The notes: generated by a model not told the origin, from the sequence alone. Counted from the first letter of the stretch, positions 1 to 8,845 are shown. The stretch: 35,506 bases of DNA from Candidatus Endomicrobium neocapritermitis (GCA_009778325.1 WRJZ01000026.1:1-35506); one strand, 5' to 3'. A program made the numbers and translations.

Positions 1-122
1 AGTTAATAGTTAATAGATAATAACTAATAGTTATTGAATTTCGGCGAAGCCGAAATCTATTAATAGGTTTTCGCTTCGCGAAAACACCGAAACTATTACC
101 TATTATCTATTAACTCTTAACT
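1..122. repeat. Palindromic intergenic element E1 (heptad arms, two hairpins)
   Basis: The left arm is a 7-bp tandem array (TAATAGT, TAATAGA, TAATAAC, TAATAGT) and the right arm, 90-122, is its inverted partner. Between them are two perfect hairpins, TTTCGGC-GAA-GCCGAAA at 39-55 and GTTTTCGC-TTC-GCGAAAAC at 67-85, joined by CTATTAATAGG. The element may begin upstream of the window. Its right arm contains the aconitase stop codon and last codons. Confidence 0.85.
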
Positions 123-2035
123 GTCGTATTCTTTATCCAATTTAAAAGCCCGCCGGCGAAAAGAATCTCTTTCTGTCTTTTTGTTAAATCGTAGTTTAAT
201 TTTATCTCTTTTCCGCTGACCTTAGCGCTGAGCGGCTTGCTGTTTTCCAATATACTTTTTATGTTTTCAAATTTTATATCGTCATTAAGATTTATGCCGT
301 CATAATCCGCGGGATTTGAAAATGTCAGAGGAAGTATACCGAAATTTATTAAATTTGCAAGATGTATTCTCGCAAACGATTTAACAAGAACAACCTTTAT
401 GCCCAAATATCTCGGCGCAAGAGCGGCATGTTCCCTTGAAGAGCCCTGCCCGTAATTTTCGCCGCCGATTATTACGCCGTTTTTAATTGTTTTTGCTCTT
501 GCCGCAAAATCTTTATCAACCGCGGCAAAAGTGTACTCTGAAATTGCCGGAAGATTTGACCTCAACGGCAGAATCTTTGCTCCTGCCGGCAAAATATGAT
601 CCGTCGATATATTATCGCCTGTTTTTAAAGCGATCTTTCCTTCTATGCTTGCTTCCATCGGTGTAAAATCCGGCAACGATTTTATGTTCGGCCCTTTTAT
701 AACCTCAACTTTTGAACCGTCTGCCTCCGGCATCAGAAACTGTTTATCGTTAACATAAAACTTCTCAGGCATTTTTATATTAGGTTTTTTTCCGAAATAT
801 TCCATGGGATCGGTTATTTCGCCTGTTAACGCCGCTGCTAAAGCGGCTTCCGGAGAGCAGAGATATACACGGGCGTCTTTTGTTCCGCTTCTGCCTTCAA
901 AATTTCTGTTAAAAGTTCTTAGCGATACCGCTCCGCTTTTAGGAGCCTGCCCCATACCTATGCATGGGCCGCACGCGCTTTCCAAAACTCTGGCGCCGCT
1001 TTCTATAATACTTGTAAGCGCGCCAGACTGTGAAAGCATTGTCATAACCTGCCTTGAGCCAGGAGAAATCACAAGGCTGACATTTTTGTTTATCATCTTA
1101 TCTTTCAAAACTTCCGAAGTTAAAAGCATATCCGAAAGAGAAGAGTTTGTGCAGGAACCTATGCCGACCTGGTCGACTTTTATTCCTTTAACGTCTTTAA
1201 CTTTTACGACTTTATCAGGCATATGCGGAGCAGCTATCAAAGGCTCCAAAGTATTTAAATCGATTACGATTTCCTGGTCATACTGCGCGTCTTTATCGGC
1301 AACTATTTCCGTCCAGCTTGAGCCGCGCCCCTGCCTTTCAAGAAAATCTTTAGTTATATCGTCAGACGGGAAAACGCTTGTCGTAGCGCCGAGTTCCGTA
1401 CCCATGTTTGTTATGGTAGCCCTCTCGGGAACTGACAATGTCCGCACGCCTTCGCCGGCAAATTCGTATATTTTTCCTCTTCCGCCTTTAACGGTTTCAA
1501 TGCGTAAAAGTTCAAGAATAATATCTTTCGCGCTTACCCACTCTCTTAATTTTCCTTTAAGATTGACTTTAACTATTTTCGGCATAGTTATATAGAAAGG
1601 CTGCCCTGCCATAGCGCACGCAACGTCAAGCCCGCCAGCGCCGAAAGCCAGCATGCCTAAGCCGCCGCCCGTGGGAGTATGCGAATCCGAACCGATAAGA
1701 GTCATCCCCGGAACGCCGAATCTTTCAAGGTGCACCTGATGGCAAATACCGTTTCCTGCGGGAGAAAAAACTATGCCGTACTTCGCGGCTATGGTCTGCA
1801 AAAATTTGTGGTCGTCGGCATTTTCAAAGCCGGACTGAAGCGTATTGTGATCTATATAGCTTACGGAAAGTTTTGTTTTTACTTTCGGCACGCCCATGGC
1901 TTCAAACTGAAGATATGCCATTGTTCCGGTTGCATCCTGCGTCAAAGTCTGGTCTATTTTTAAACCTATTTCTTCCCCTATTTTCATCTCTCCGCTTAGT
2001 AGATGGTTTGCAAGAATTTTCTTTGAAACGTTCAC
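110..2035 (-). CDS. acn: Aconitate hydratase
   Basis: Interconverts citrate and isocitrate in the TCA cycle with a [4Fe-4S] cluster; cytoplasmic. The 641-residue length fits the short, single-chain bacterial aconitase type rather than the roughly 890-residue AcnA. Expected cluster cysteines are visible at C295 (GSCTNSS) and C355/C358 (ACGPCIG). The N-terminal part has SDSHTPTGGG near 116-125, and the C-terminal swivel domain has GQGSSREHAALAPRYLG. The start is GTG (CAC at 2033-2035 on the plus strand) with GGGGAT about 8 bases upstream; no better ATG precedes it. A promoter-like pair lies at 2068-2096. The last residues (VKS) and the stop are encoded by repeat element E1. Identification is by motif and length and is close to certain. 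Confidence 0.97.
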   Translation of the reverse strand: MNVSKKILANHLLSGEMKIGEEIGLKIDQTLTQDATGTMAYLQFEAMGVPKVKTKLSVSYIDHNTLQSGFENADDHKFLQTIAAKYGIVFSPAGNGICHQVHLERFGVPGMTLIGSDSHTPTGGGLGMLAFGAGGLDVACAMAGQPFYITMPKIVKVNLKGKLREWVSAKDIILELLRIETVKGGRGKIYEFAGEGVRTLSVPERATITNMGTELGATTSVFPSDDITKDFLERQGRGSSWTEIVADKDAQYDQEIVIDLNTLEPLIAAPHMPDKVVKVKDVKGIKVDQVGIGSCTNSSLSDMLLTSEVLKDKMINKNVSLVISPGSRQVMTMLSQSGALTSIIESGARVLESACGPCIGMGQAPKSGAVSLRTFNRNFEGRSGTKDARVYLCSPEAALAAALTGEITDPMEYFGKKPNIKMPEKFYVNDKQFLMPEADGSKVEVIKGPNIKSLPDFTPMEASIEGKIALKTGDNISTDHILPAGAKILPLRSNLPAISEYTFAAVDKDFAARAKTIKNGVIIGGENYGQGSSREHAALAPRYLGIKVVLVKSFARIHLANLINFGILPLTFSNPADYDGINLNDDIKFENIKSILENSKPLSAKVSGKEIKLNYDLTKRQKEILFAGGLLNWIKNTTVKS

Positions 2036-2067
2036 TTGTTTTATCCCCTTTTTTATGTTTTTCAGTA

Positions 2068-2096
2068 ATTTTACTATATTACGAACGTATCTTCAA
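2068..2096 (-). promoter_or_regulatory. Putative sigma-70-type promoter of acn
   Basis: On the minus strand TTGAAG (2091-2096) is followed after exactly 17 bases by TAAAAT (2068-2073). Initiation would fall near 2061, giving a leader of about 26 bases containing the GGGGAT ribosome binding site. Confidence 0.55.
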
Positions 2097-2170
2097 ACGT
2101 ATAATGGAAGAAGATGAGACGCTGTGATGTGAGAGATGTTGAGAAGCGGAAAAATAAATAAAATTTGAAC

Positions 2171-2701
2171 TTACTCGCTCAATCTTTCGTTTTCTTCTTT
2201 TTTTATTTCCTGAAATTCGGCATTATTCGCAATCAACGCCTTTACAAGCAGCCTTGAAACTTTAGGAATTTTCATAACTTGAAGAAAATTATCTTTTGCA
2301 AACTTGGCAGCATAGTAATTTGCATAAGCCAAATACGCTTCTCCGAGTTTTTTACCATCTTCATCCATTGCATCCCAGTTTTTAGAATTATAAAGCTCAT
2401 AATATTTTTGGCTCGCTTCCAAATCGTTTGCAAAGTTTATTTCTTCCGTTGTCTGAGCAATAATATCTTCATATTTTTTCATTTCCTGAGCTTTTAACTC
2501 TATATTACTGTCCAAAAAGTTCTGATACTCGTGTATTTCGGCATCGGTTGCCTGCGCAGTCTTAATTTCTTTAATATAGGAAGCATTGCTATGGACTACT
2601 CTGTAAACACATGAACCGATTTGGATTAAAAGCAATACAAATATCACAGCGGATGTGATAAGCACTATTTTCAAGGTACTGTTATCTTTCTTCTTATTCA
2701 T
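2171..2701 (-). CDS. Small membrane-anchored helical protein of unknown function
   Basis: I do not recognise a family. The 176-residue product starts with a short positive stretch (MNKKKDN), then one hydrophobic segment at about 11-32, then a charged, probably all-helical domain rich in Ala, Glu, Lys and Tyr. This suggests a single-pass inner-membrane protein with the bulk outside the cytoplasm. One Cys lies at the end of the membrane segment (IGSCVYR) but is not in a good lipobox. The ATG at 2699-2701 has a strong AAGGAG 8 bases upstream. It lies 81 bases downstream of clpB on the same strand, so it could be co-transcribed with it, but nothing in the sequence ties it to protein quality control. 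Confidence 0.8.
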   Translation of the reverse strand: MNKKKDNSTLKIVLITSAVIFVLLLIQIGSCVYRVVHSNASYIKEIKTAQATDAEIHEYQNFLDSNIELKAQEMKKYEDIIAQTTEEINFANDLEASQKYYELYNSKNWDAMDEDGKKLGEAYLAYANYYAAKFAKDNFLQVMKIPKVSRLLVKALIANNAEFQEIKKEENERLSE

Positions 2702-2782
2702 GACAAACTCCTTTTGCTTTTATATTTATTGTTTAATTGTTACTTAACTGTCTTTTTGCAGTTGATTTGCAATTGCCTTTAA

Positions 2783-5395
2783 TTAATTCACATATCCTTT
2801 CTTAAATTCAAGCTCTTCCGCTGATTTTGACTTTGGAGCGTCTATTTTAACAGTATCCCCTTCCTTGAATTCGCCGCTTATAAGTTTAGACGAAAGCGGG
2901 TTGAGCAAATATGTCTGTATTGCCCTTTTCAAAGGTCTCGCTCCAAAAGCAGGGTCATAGCCCTTGTGCGATATAAAATCTTTTGCTTTATCCGAAAGCT
3001 GAACATGTATATTTCTTTCGGCAAGGCGTTTCTCAAAAGCCGCTATTTGTATATCTATAATCTTATTCAGCTCTTTTTCGCTGAGTTTTTTAAATATTAT
3101 TATATCGTCGATTCTGTTCAAAAATTCCGGGCGGAAATAATTGCGGAGTTCCCCGTTAACCTTTTCTTTCATTTCATCATAATTTTCAATCTCCTGAATA
3201 TGCTGGGAACCGACGTTCGAAGTCATAATGACTACGGTATTTTTGAAATCCACGGTTCTTCCCTGTCCGTCGGTCAGCCTTCCGTCGTCTAAAAGCTGAA
3301 GCAGCACATTAAATACTTCCGGGTTGGCTTTTTCAACTTCGTCAAACAAAATTACGGAATAAGGCCTTCTTCTTACGGCTTCCGTAAGCTGCCCGCCCTC
3401 TTCAAATCCCACATATCCCGGAGGCGCACCTATAAGGCGCGAAACGCTGTGTTTTTCCATGTACTCCGACATATCTATTCTTACGATATTTTTCTCATCG
3501 TCAAAAAGCAGAACCGCCAAAGCTTTTGCAAGTTCGGTTTTACCGACGCCCGTAGGCCCTAAAAATAAAAATGAACCTATGGGTTTATTCGGGTCCGACA
3601 GTCCGGAACGCGAACGTCTTACGGCATTGGAAACAGCCGCTATAGCCTCGTCTTGCCCGACGACGCGTTCATGCAGCTTCTCTTCCATTTTTATAAGCTT
3701 CTGCATTTCGCCTTCCATCATGCGCGTCACGGGAATGCCAGTCCATTTGCTGACCACTTCCGCGATATCTTCCTCATCAACTTCTTCTTTGAGCATTTTT
3801 TTATTTTTCTGCAAAGCTTCAAGCTTTTTGCTTTCTTCTTCCATTTTCCGCTGAAGCTGGGGTATCCTGCCGTAACGTATCTCGGCTGCCGTATTTAAAT
3901 CGCCGTTTCTTTCCGCTTTTTGCTCTTCAATTTTAATTTCTTCAAGCTGCTCTTTAATATTTCTTATTTCCGAAATCGAAGATTTCTCTTTTTCCCATTG
4001 AACTTTCATCCCGGCGGATTCATGCCTGAGTTTATCTATCTCTTTTTCCATATTCGCAAGGCGCTCTTTTGACGCGGCGTCCGTTTCTTTTTTAATCGCC
4101 TGTTTTTCAATTTCAAGCTGCATAAGCCTACGCTCGACAACGTCAAGTTCCGTCGGCATAGAATCTATTTCAATTCGCAGTCTGCTTGCCGCTTCGTCAA
4201 TTAAATCTATCGCTTTATCCGGCAGAAATCTGTCGGTAATATATCTTGCCGAAAGCGTCGCGGCCGCGACCAAAGCGGAATCTTTTATCTCAACGCCGTG
4301 GTGAATTTCATATTTTTCCTGTAAACCCCTTAGTATCGCTATCGTATCTTCCACAGACGGTTCGCCGACAACAATAGGCTGGAAACGGCGTTCAAGAGCC
4401 GCGTCTTTCTCGATATATTTTCTATATTCGTCAAGAGTCGTCGCTCCTACCATTTTAAGTTCGCCTCTCGCAAGCATTGGCTTTAGCATATTTGCCGCGT
4501 CAACGGCTCCTTCGGACGAGCCTGCGCCCACAATAGTATGAAGCTCGTCAATAAATAGAATTATCCTGCCGCCCGCAGCCTGAATTTCTTTTAAAACCGC
4601 TTTAAGCCGGTCTTCAAATTCTCCTCTGTATTTGGCTCCGGCTATCAATGCGCCCAAGTCTAAAGCTATGACTTTTTTATCTTTTAACGTTTCCGGTATA
4701 TCTCCTGAAACTATCCTTTGCGCCAGCCCTTCGACAATAGCCGTTTTTCCGACTCCGGGTTCGCCTATTATTACGGGATTATTTTTTGTTCTTCTGGACA
4801 ACACCTGAACGCATCTGCGTATTTCTTCGTCCCTGCCTATTACCGGGTCAAGTTTTCCGCGGCGCGCAAGTTCGGTCAAATCTCTTCCGTATTTTTCCAA
4901 AGCCTGATACTTTCCTTCAGGATTCTGGTCAGTCACTTTTTGATCTCCTCTTATGTCTACAAGAAGTTTTAAGATATTGTCTTTTGTCAGATTATATTTT
5001 TTCAGTATTTTTGACGCAGCTTCGCCGGACGCGTCCGATATCGCAATAAGAATATGTTCTGTAGAAACAAAATCGTCTTTAAGATTTTTTGCGACTTTCT
5101 CGGAGTCATTCAAGATTTTATTTAATGAGTTGGAAAGATATATCTGTCCGCCTGAAACCTTCGGTTTTTTTTCTATTTCCGACATCAAATCTTTTGTTAT
5201 ATTGGCAAGCACCATATCTTCCTGACCTGATGCTGCGGATTTTTTTATTATAGCTTTAACAATACCTTCTTCCTGCTTAACCAAAGCGTAAAGAAGATGT
5301 TCAGCGGTGATTTCCTGATTTCCGTAATCTGACGCGATATTTTGCGTGTCGGCAAGCGCTTCCTGAGATTTGACGGTGAATTTAGATAAATTCAT
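2783..5395 (-). CDS. clpB: ATP-dependent disaggregase ClpB
   Basis: Hsp100 chaperone that extracts polypeptides from aggregates, normally with DnaK/DnaJ/GrpE; cytoplasmic hexamer. The 870 residues match the usual ClpB length. Order of parts: Clp N-domain (about 1-145), first AAA+ domain with Walker A GEPGVGKT (211-218) and Walker B IILFIDE (278-284), the long coiled-coil middle domain (about 405-540) that separates ClpB from ClpA/ClpC, second AAA+ domain with Walker A GPTGVGKT (613-620), and the C-terminal D2-small domain with [16 protein letters not shown]. There is no ClpP-binding IGF loop that I can see, as expected. The ATG at 5393-5395 has GGAGG 6-7 bases upstream. I see no CIRCE operator; the upstream gap is filled by repeat element E2. 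Confidence 0.98.
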   Translation of the reverse strand: MNLSKFTVKSQEALADTQNIASDYGNQEITAEHLLYALVKQEEGIVKAIIKKSAASGQEDMVLANITKDLMSEIEKKPKVSGGQIYLSNSLNKILNDSEKVAKNLKDDFVSTEHILIAISDASGEAASKILKKYNLTKDNILKLLVDIRGDQKVTDQNPEGKYQALEKYGRDLTELARRGKLDPVIGRDEEIRRCVQVLSRRTKNNPVIIGEPGVGKTAIVEGLAQRIVSGDIPETLKDKKVIALDLGALIAGAKYRGEFEDRLKAVLKEIQAAGGRIILFIDELHTIVGAGSSEGAVDAANMLKPMLARGELKMVGATTLDEYRKYIEKDAALERRFQPIVVGEPSVEDTIAILRGLQEKYEIHHGVEIKDSALVAAATLSARYITDRFLPDKAIDLIDEAASRLRIEIDSMPTELDVVERRLMQLEIEKQAIKKETDAASKERLANMEKEIDKLRHESAGMKVQWEKEKSSISEIRNIKEQLEEIKIEEQKAERNGDLNTAAEIRYGRIPQLQRKMEEESKKLEALQKNKKMLKEEVDEEDIAEVVSKWTGIPVTRMMEGEMQKLIKMEEKLHERVVGQDEAIAAVSNAVRRSRSGLSDPNKPIGSFLFLGPTGVGKTELAKALAVLLFDDEKNIVRIDMSEYMEKHSVSRLIGAPPGYVGFEEGGQLTEAVRRRPYSVILFDEVEKANPEVFNVLLQLLDDGRLTDGQGRTVDFKNTVVIMTSNVGSQHIQEIENYDEMKEKVNGELRNYFRPEFLNRIDDIIIFKKLSEKELNKIIDIQIAAFEKRLAERNIHVQLSDKAKDFISHKGYDPAFGARPLKRAIQTYLLNPLSSKLISGEFKEGDTVKIDAPKSKSAEELEFKKGYVN

Positions 5396-5407
5396 AATTA
5401 CCTCCGG

Positions 5408-5516
5408 ATAAAGGCAAATAATAGAGAAAAGATAACAGATACAACTAACAACGTAATTTATGCAGTTGCCGTATCTATTCTCTATTATCTCTTATCTATT
5501 CTCTGTTATTTTACGT
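5408..5516. repeat. Palindromic intergenic element E2 (heptad arms)
   Basis: The arm read on the minus strand is a clear 7-bp tandem array (AACAGAG, AATAGAT, AAGAGAT, AATAGAG, AATAGAT), and the opposite arm has matching units (AATAGAG, AAAAGAT, AACAGAT). The centre, about 5435-5473, lacks the two perfect hairpins of E1 but carries GTTGCCGT. It lies between clpB and the 3' end of cysE and overlaps the cysE stop. Confidence 0.75.
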
Positions 5517-6168
5517 TGTGTTGTTTCCTGCAGTCTGCTAAAACGGCGTTTATTTTTTCTTCAAGCTTTTTCTGTTCTTCCAAAACATATTTCATCGCGT
5601 CGGCTATAGGGTCGGGAAGTTTGTCGTGTTCAAGTTTCTCAACTTCTTGCGCGCTGTATCCCAAACTTATTCTTGCGGGTATGCCAACGGCAATTGCGTT
5701 TGCGGGAACGTCATGCGTAACTACAGAAGCAGCTCCCACGCGGGCATTATCTCCTACGGTAATTGCGCCGAGAACAATCGCGTTTGAACCGAGCACTACT
5801 TTATTTCCAACCGTCGGATGTCTTTTTTTCTTCTCAAGAGAAGTGCCTCCCAGAAGCACTCCTTTATATATAAGAACGTCATCGCCGACTACGGAGGTTT
5901 CTCCTATGACAACTCCCATACCGTGGTCTATAAATACCCTTCTGCCCATTTTGGCTCCCGGGTGTATTTCAATGCCGGTAAGAAATCTGGATATGTGGGA
6001 AGTAAACCTTCCCAGGAAATAAAATTTATTATTCCAAAGCCAGTGCGCAGCCCTGTGCATAATCATTGCGTGCAGACCCGGATAGCAGAATAAAACCTCA
6101 AGCCGCGAACGCGCGGCAGGATCTTTATCAAAAATATTTTTAATGTCTTCTCTAAGTATTTTAAACAT
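5506..6168 (-). CDS. cysE: Serine O-acetyltransferase
   Basis: Makes O-acetylserine from serine and acetyl-CoA, the first step of cysteine synthesis; cytoplasmic. The N-terminal helical part contains DPAARSRLEVLFCYPG, and from about residue 60 (of the 220-residue form) a left-handed hexapeptide-repeat beta-helix follows with FIDHGMGVVIGE, then KKRHPTVG and GIPAR, all typical of CysE/EpsC. An upstream in-frame ATG at 6213 would add 15 residues (MLIVSYCLFFCYNHN) not seen in the family and lying on the promoter, so I place the start at 6168. There is no Shine-Dalgarno; an extended -10 puts transcription start at the ATG itself. The last few codons and stop fall in element E2. No sulfur genes adjoin it here. 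Confidence 0.95.
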   Translation of the reverse strand: MFKILREDIKNIFDKDPAARSRLEVLFCYPGLHAMIMHRAAHWLWNNKFYFLGRFTSHISRFLTGIEIHPGAKMGRRVFIDHGMGVVIGETSVVGDDVLIYKGVLLGGTSLEKKKRHPTVGNKVVLGSNAIVLGAITVGDNARVGAASVVTHDVPANAIAVGIPARISLGYSAQEVEKLEHDKLPDPIADAMKYVLEEQKKLEEKINAVLADCRKQHNVK

Positions 6169-6174
6169 GTTGTG

Positions 6175-6183
6175 ATTATAACA
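6175..6183 (-). promoter_or_regulatory. Extended -10 promoter, likely leaderless cysE transcript
   Basis: The minus strand reads TGTTATAAT (TG-n-TATAAT) ending 7 bases before the A of the cysE ATG at 6168. Initiation at the usual distance would start the mRNA at or within a base of the start codon. A convincing -35 is not seen, as is common with extended -10 promoters. Confidence 0.55.
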
Positions 6184-6205
6184 AAAAAACAAGCAATAAG
6201 AAACA

Positions 6206-6340
6206 ATTAACAATTAACAATGAATAATTAATAATTATTGTATTTTTGCTTCACAAAAATCTATTAATTAGGTTTCGCTTTAGCGAAACTCCTGAATTAT
6301 TCATTGTTATTTGTTAATTGTTAATTGCCGTTTACTTGCC
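6206..6340. repeat. Palindromic intergenic element E3 (heptad arms, two hairpins)
   Basis: The left arm has units AATTAAC, AATTAAC, AATGAAT, AATTAAT; the right arm (about 6293-6332) is the inverted partner and ends ATTGCCGTT. The first hairpin, ATTTTTG-CTT-CACAAAAAT-like at 6242-6260, is degenerate; the second, GTTTCGCT-TT-AGCGAAAC at 6272-6289, is perfect. The linker is CTATTAATTAGG. It lies just upstream of the cysE promoter. Confidence 0.85.
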
Positions 6341-6341
6341 G

Positions 6342-6374
6342 TTAAAAAAGCCCCGGCAGGATTGCCGGGGCTTT
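6342..6374 (-). terminator. Intrinsic terminator of the lysine-rich protein operon
   Basis: A perfect 12-bp GC-rich stem (AAAGCCCCGGCA / TGCCGGGGCTTT, 6347-6374) with a 4-base loop, followed on the minus strand by a run of T (6342-6349). It lies 35 bases past the stop of the gene at 6409-6759. Confidence 0.9.
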
Positions 6375-6408
6375 CAAAGGTTTAAAGAAATTTCATTTCG
6401 AAGAAATG

Positions 6409-6759
6409 TTATTTCTTTTTTGCTTTCTTTTTAGGAGCGGCTTTTTTTACCATTTTTTTCTTTGCTACTTTTTTTACCGCTTTTTTTACAGCTTTTTTCT
6501 TAGGAGCGGCTTTTTTCGCTTTCTTCGCTCTTTTCTTTCCGCCTCTGCTCATAACGGCTCTTGAAATGTCGCCTTTTTTATCTAAGAAATACAAAAAGCC
6601 TTTTTCCTTCTTAAGGCCGACTTTCGCGACTTTTGAAGGCTTTCCGCCTTTCTTTCCGCCTCTTGCCATCAATGCTCTTGATACGTCGCCGTCTTTGTCG
6701 AGGAAATAAAGATATCCTGCTTCTCTTTTTACTCCTACTGCCTTTACTTTTTCTGCCAT
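6409..6759 (-). CDS. Duplicated-domain, lysine-rich basic protein (possible nucleoid protein)
   Basis: The 116-residue product has two copies of a roughly 35-residue unit, at about 6-40 and 45-79. Each holds the pattern VGxKxExGxLYFLDKxGDxSRAxMxRGGKK. They are followed by a 37-residue tail of almost only Lys, Ala, Pro and Val (KKAAPKKKAVKKAVKK), like histone H1 or AlgP tails. Such tails bind DNA without sequence preference in known proteins, so a chromatin-like role is a reasonable inference, but I do not recognise the repeated unit. The strong ribosome binding site AGGAGGTGTACA-ATG, the dedicated terminator and the good operon promoter suggest high expression. It follows the helix-turn-helix gene by 28 bases. 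Confidence 0.85.
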   Translation of the reverse strand: MAEKVKAVGVKREAGYLYFLDKDGDVSRALMARGGKKGGKPSKVAKVGLKKEKGFLYFLDKKGDISRAVMSRGGKKRAKKAKKAAPKKKAVKKAVKKVAKKKMVKKAAPKKKAKKK

Positions 6760-6787
6760 TGTACACCTCCTGTTTTTGTTGTGCGGC

Positions 6788-7042
6788 TTATTTATTTTCT
6801 CCGGTCTGTGCCGGATTATTATTTTTTTCGGTTACCGGAGCGTCTTCTTTTTTTGTGATTATTTTATCTTTGAGCCAGTTGTCAACAATATCTTTGGAAA
6901 ATCTGTACTGCCTGCCTATTTTGGACGCCGGGATTTTCTTCATCCTTATAAGACTGTATATTTTGGACTTTCCTATACCCAAATATTCGGACAACTCTTT
7001 TATATCCATTATTTGTTTGTTGTTTGTGTTTTTATTTTCCAT
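6788..7042 (-). CDS. Small helix-turn-helix DNA-binding protein (excisionase/MerR-like fold)
   Basis: The 84-residue protein has one winged-helix/MerR-type HTH of the kind annotated as excisionase-family (HTH_17): MDIKELSEYLGIGKSKIYSL and then KIPASKIGRQYRFSKDIVDNWL, residues about 12-57. The C-terminal tail is polar. There is no integrase or other prophage gene nearby, so a phage excisionase role is unlikely; a small transcription or nucleoid factor fits better. It is the first gene of an operon with the lysine-rich protein. The ATG at 7040-7042 has only a weak purine-rich AAAGAAAG upstream. Two inverted repeats (7135-7170, 7193-7216) upstream of the promoter are candidate binding sites. Confidence 0.85.
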   Translation of the reverse strand: MENKNTNNKQIMDIKELSEYLGIGKSKIYSLIRMKKIPASKIGRQYRFSKDIVDNWLKDKIITKKEDAPVTEKNNNPAQTGENK

Positions 7043-7083
7043 ATTTTATTGTTTTCTTTCTTTTAATTTTATTAACTGCCAAA

Positions 7084-7112
7084 ATTGTATAAATTTTATT
7101 AAATATTGTCAA
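7084..7112 (-). promoter_or_regulatory. Sigma-70-type promoter of the HTH/lysine-rich operon
   Basis: On the minus strand consensus TTGACA (7107-7112) is followed after 17 bases by TACAAT (7084-7089). This is the best match to the sigma-70 consensus that I found in the window. Initiation would be near 7077, 35 bases before the HTH start codon. Confidence 0.75.
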
Positions 7113-7134
7113 GCAGTATTTTTTAGTATTAAAA

Positions 7135-7170
7135 AACAGTAAATAAGATTGTTTAATCTCATTTGCTGTT
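7135..7170. promoter_or_regulatory. 36-bp imperfect inverted repeat upstream of the HTH operon promoter
   Basis: Arms AACAGtAAATaaGATT and AATCtcATTTgCTGTT face each other around GTTT. It lies 22 bases upstream of the -35 box, the position of an operator or activator site. Which protein binds is unknown; the adjacent HTH protein is an obvious candidate. Confidence 0.5.
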
Positions 7171-7192
7171 ATATAGTATTGTTTAATTGTTT

Positions 7193-7216
7193 TTAATCAA
7201 TTGTATTATTGATTAA
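7193..7216. repeat. Perfect 9-bp inverted repeat after the GT-C/TPR gene
   Basis: TTAATCAAT and ATTGATTAA are separated by 6 bases. It lies just past the stop at 7223 of the minus-strand gene, so it could be a weak AT-rich transcript-end hairpin (no T-run follows) or a second operator for the HTH operon. Confidence 0.45.
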
Positions 7217-7222
7217 TATTAT

Positions 7223-8845
7223 TCAGTGTTGTTTATTGCTGTTTATTTTTTCAAAAATTAATTTTAAAAATCTGAAATATTCAGGGTTTTCAGGCTTCAC
7301 TTTGAAAGCTTTTTTCATATTAATTAAAGCTTCTTCATATCTTCCTTCTTTAACATAAATATCGGCAAGCACCGCATACGCCTCATGCACATCCGTATTT
7401 TTATCAACCGCGATTGTAAGATATTTTTTAGCCGCTTTCATATCCCCGCGCTGCCATGCGAATAAGCCCAGAAAAGCGCTGCTTGGTATATTTTTTTGTT
7501 TAGCTCTTATTGAAACATCTTCATAATTCTTTTTCATGAAATATTCGCCGAACCGAACAGTATTATTATCCAAAGATCTTCTTCCGTATAAAAAAGTCGT
7601 CTTCATATTGAACGGCGTTTCCAGCATTGCAGCGGTCGCAAAGTTAAGTTTATTTGCAAACTTATTTATATTAATAATTGATACGCAGACAAAAAATATA
7701 AAATATATCGCAAGCAGGTACGGCAAAACGGTTTTTACGTTTTTGCCGGGTTTAATTTCATTAAGAATAATAATCAAACCTAAAACCGCAGCATACGCTC
7801 TGTGTTCAAGCATAAAATAATTATTTTGAAAATAAGGAAGAACTAAAAACGCGGCAAACCACAAGCTTCCGAAAAGTATATTTGAGCGGTTTACGTTTTT
7901 TGATTTTATCAGCAATGAAGTTATTACCCCAACCACAAATATCCCGAGCAGAGAATCAAACAATGAAAGAACAGGCATTACTTTAAGATTTACCGGCAGA
8001 AATATTTTAGATATATACTGCAAAGTCGCGGGAAAAAGTTTTATCAAAGCCGCTTTTGTATAAACCGCTAAATACATTATATCCAGATCTTTTGCGGCTG
8101 TAAAAGCGTTTTTCATAAAATACCACAATAAGCTGCAAGCGAAAAAGAGTAAGATTGAAAGAATTAATTTTTTCTTTAAGTCATTTCTTTTGTTTAAAAC
8201 AAGATAAAAGGGAAAAACCAATAAAGCCGCGAAAGCGGTTTCTTTTGTAAAAAGCGCGCAAAGAAAGAAAAATGACGAAAGAAAGATATGTTTAAGGCTG
8301 TTTGAATCGGAGTATTTAACAAAAAACATAAAAGAACTGAAAATAAAGACGGCAAGAAGAGTATCATTTCTTCCCGGAATCCACGAAACCGCCTGGTTAA
8401 AAACCGGAAGCACGGCGAAAAAAGCCGCAAAAAGGAATGCTTTAAAATGAGGAATTTTTAAATTTTTTAAAAGATTAAAAAGCAGACATACGGCAATAAA
8501 ATGGTAAACAATGTCAAAAAAATGATAAACCCAAAGCCTTCCTCCGCCGATAACAGTGTCGATTATCCAGCTTACGGTAAGAAAAGGCCTGTAAAAAGTA
8601 TCTGCGCTGTCATTAAAAATACTTTTAAAAAAAGCGCTTATTATATTGTACGGATCTTGAAGGTATCCGTACTGCGAAATTACAAGCGTCTTATCATCAA
8701 GCTCGGTAATGCCGAACATCACGCTTTTGGCGTAAATGATAAATATAATTATAAGAAAAAAAACATACGGAAAAATTTTATAGTTTAAAATATTTTTAAA
8801 CTCTTGAGAAAAACTGCCGTTTTTAGGATTTTGAATTGTATTCAT
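7223..8845 (-). CDS. GT-C-type multispanning membrane protein with C-terminal TPRs (TMTC-like)
   Basis: About 540 residues. The first two thirds form some 10-11 membrane segments; loop motifs FYRPFLTVSW, HFFDIVYH and SWIPGRNDTL recall lipid-linked-sugar glycosyltransferases of the PMT/TMTC kind, where the large loop after the first helix carries an acidic pair (here ELDD). The last 90 residues hold one or two TPR units (AYAVLADIYVKEGRYEEAL). Known relatives transfer sugars to exported proteins; the substrate here cannot be told. The ATG at 8845 is preferred over a TTG at 8860; both overlap the end of the exonuclease gene, so translation is likely coupled. It is the last gene of the 10749-7223 operon. 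Confidence 0.8.
   Translation of the reverse strand: MNTIQNPKNGSFSQEFKNILNYKIFPYVFFLIIIFIIYAKSVMFGITELDDKTLVISQYGYLQDPYNIISAFFKSIFNDSADTFYRPFLTVSWIIDTVIGGGRLWVYHFFDIVYHFIAVCLLFNLLKNLKIPHFKAFLFAAFFAVLPVFNQAVSWIPGRNDTLLAVFIFSSFMFFVKYSDSNSLKHIFLSSFFFLCALFTKETAFAALLVFPFYLVLNKRNDLKKKLILSILLFFACSLLWYFMKNAFTAAKDLDIMYLAVYTKAALIKLFPATLQYISKIFLPVNLKVMPVLSLFDSLLGIFVVGVITSLLIKSKNVNRSNILFGSLWFAAFLVLPYFQNNYFMLEHRAYAAVLGLIIILNEIKPGKNVKTVLPYLLAIYFIFFVCVSIININKFANKLNFATAAMLETPFNMKTTFLYGRRSLDNNTVRFGEYFMKKNYEDVSIRAKQKNIPSSAFLGLFAWQRGDMKAAKKYLTIAVDKNTDVHEAYAVLADIYVKEGRYEEALINMKKAFKVKPENPEYFRFLKLIFEKINSNKQH

Noticed and set aside
804-1595. Plus-strand ORF (263 codons) opposite aconitase
   Set aside because: Antisense shadow of acn; no recognisable domain and the aconitase motifs on the other strand are complete.
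2702-2782. Another copy of the palindromic element between clpB and the 2171-2701 gene
   Set aside because: Short AATTGTTA- and GCAATTG-like pieces are present, but no clear heptad array or inverted arms; could be a decayed remnant, not supportable.
6169-6213. Longer cysE start adding MLIVSYCLFFCYNHN
   Set aside because: The extension falls on the extended -10 element and is not typical of the family.
6788-7042. Prophage excisionase
   Set aside because: Only the HTH fold supports it; there is no integrase, attachment site or other phage gene in the window.
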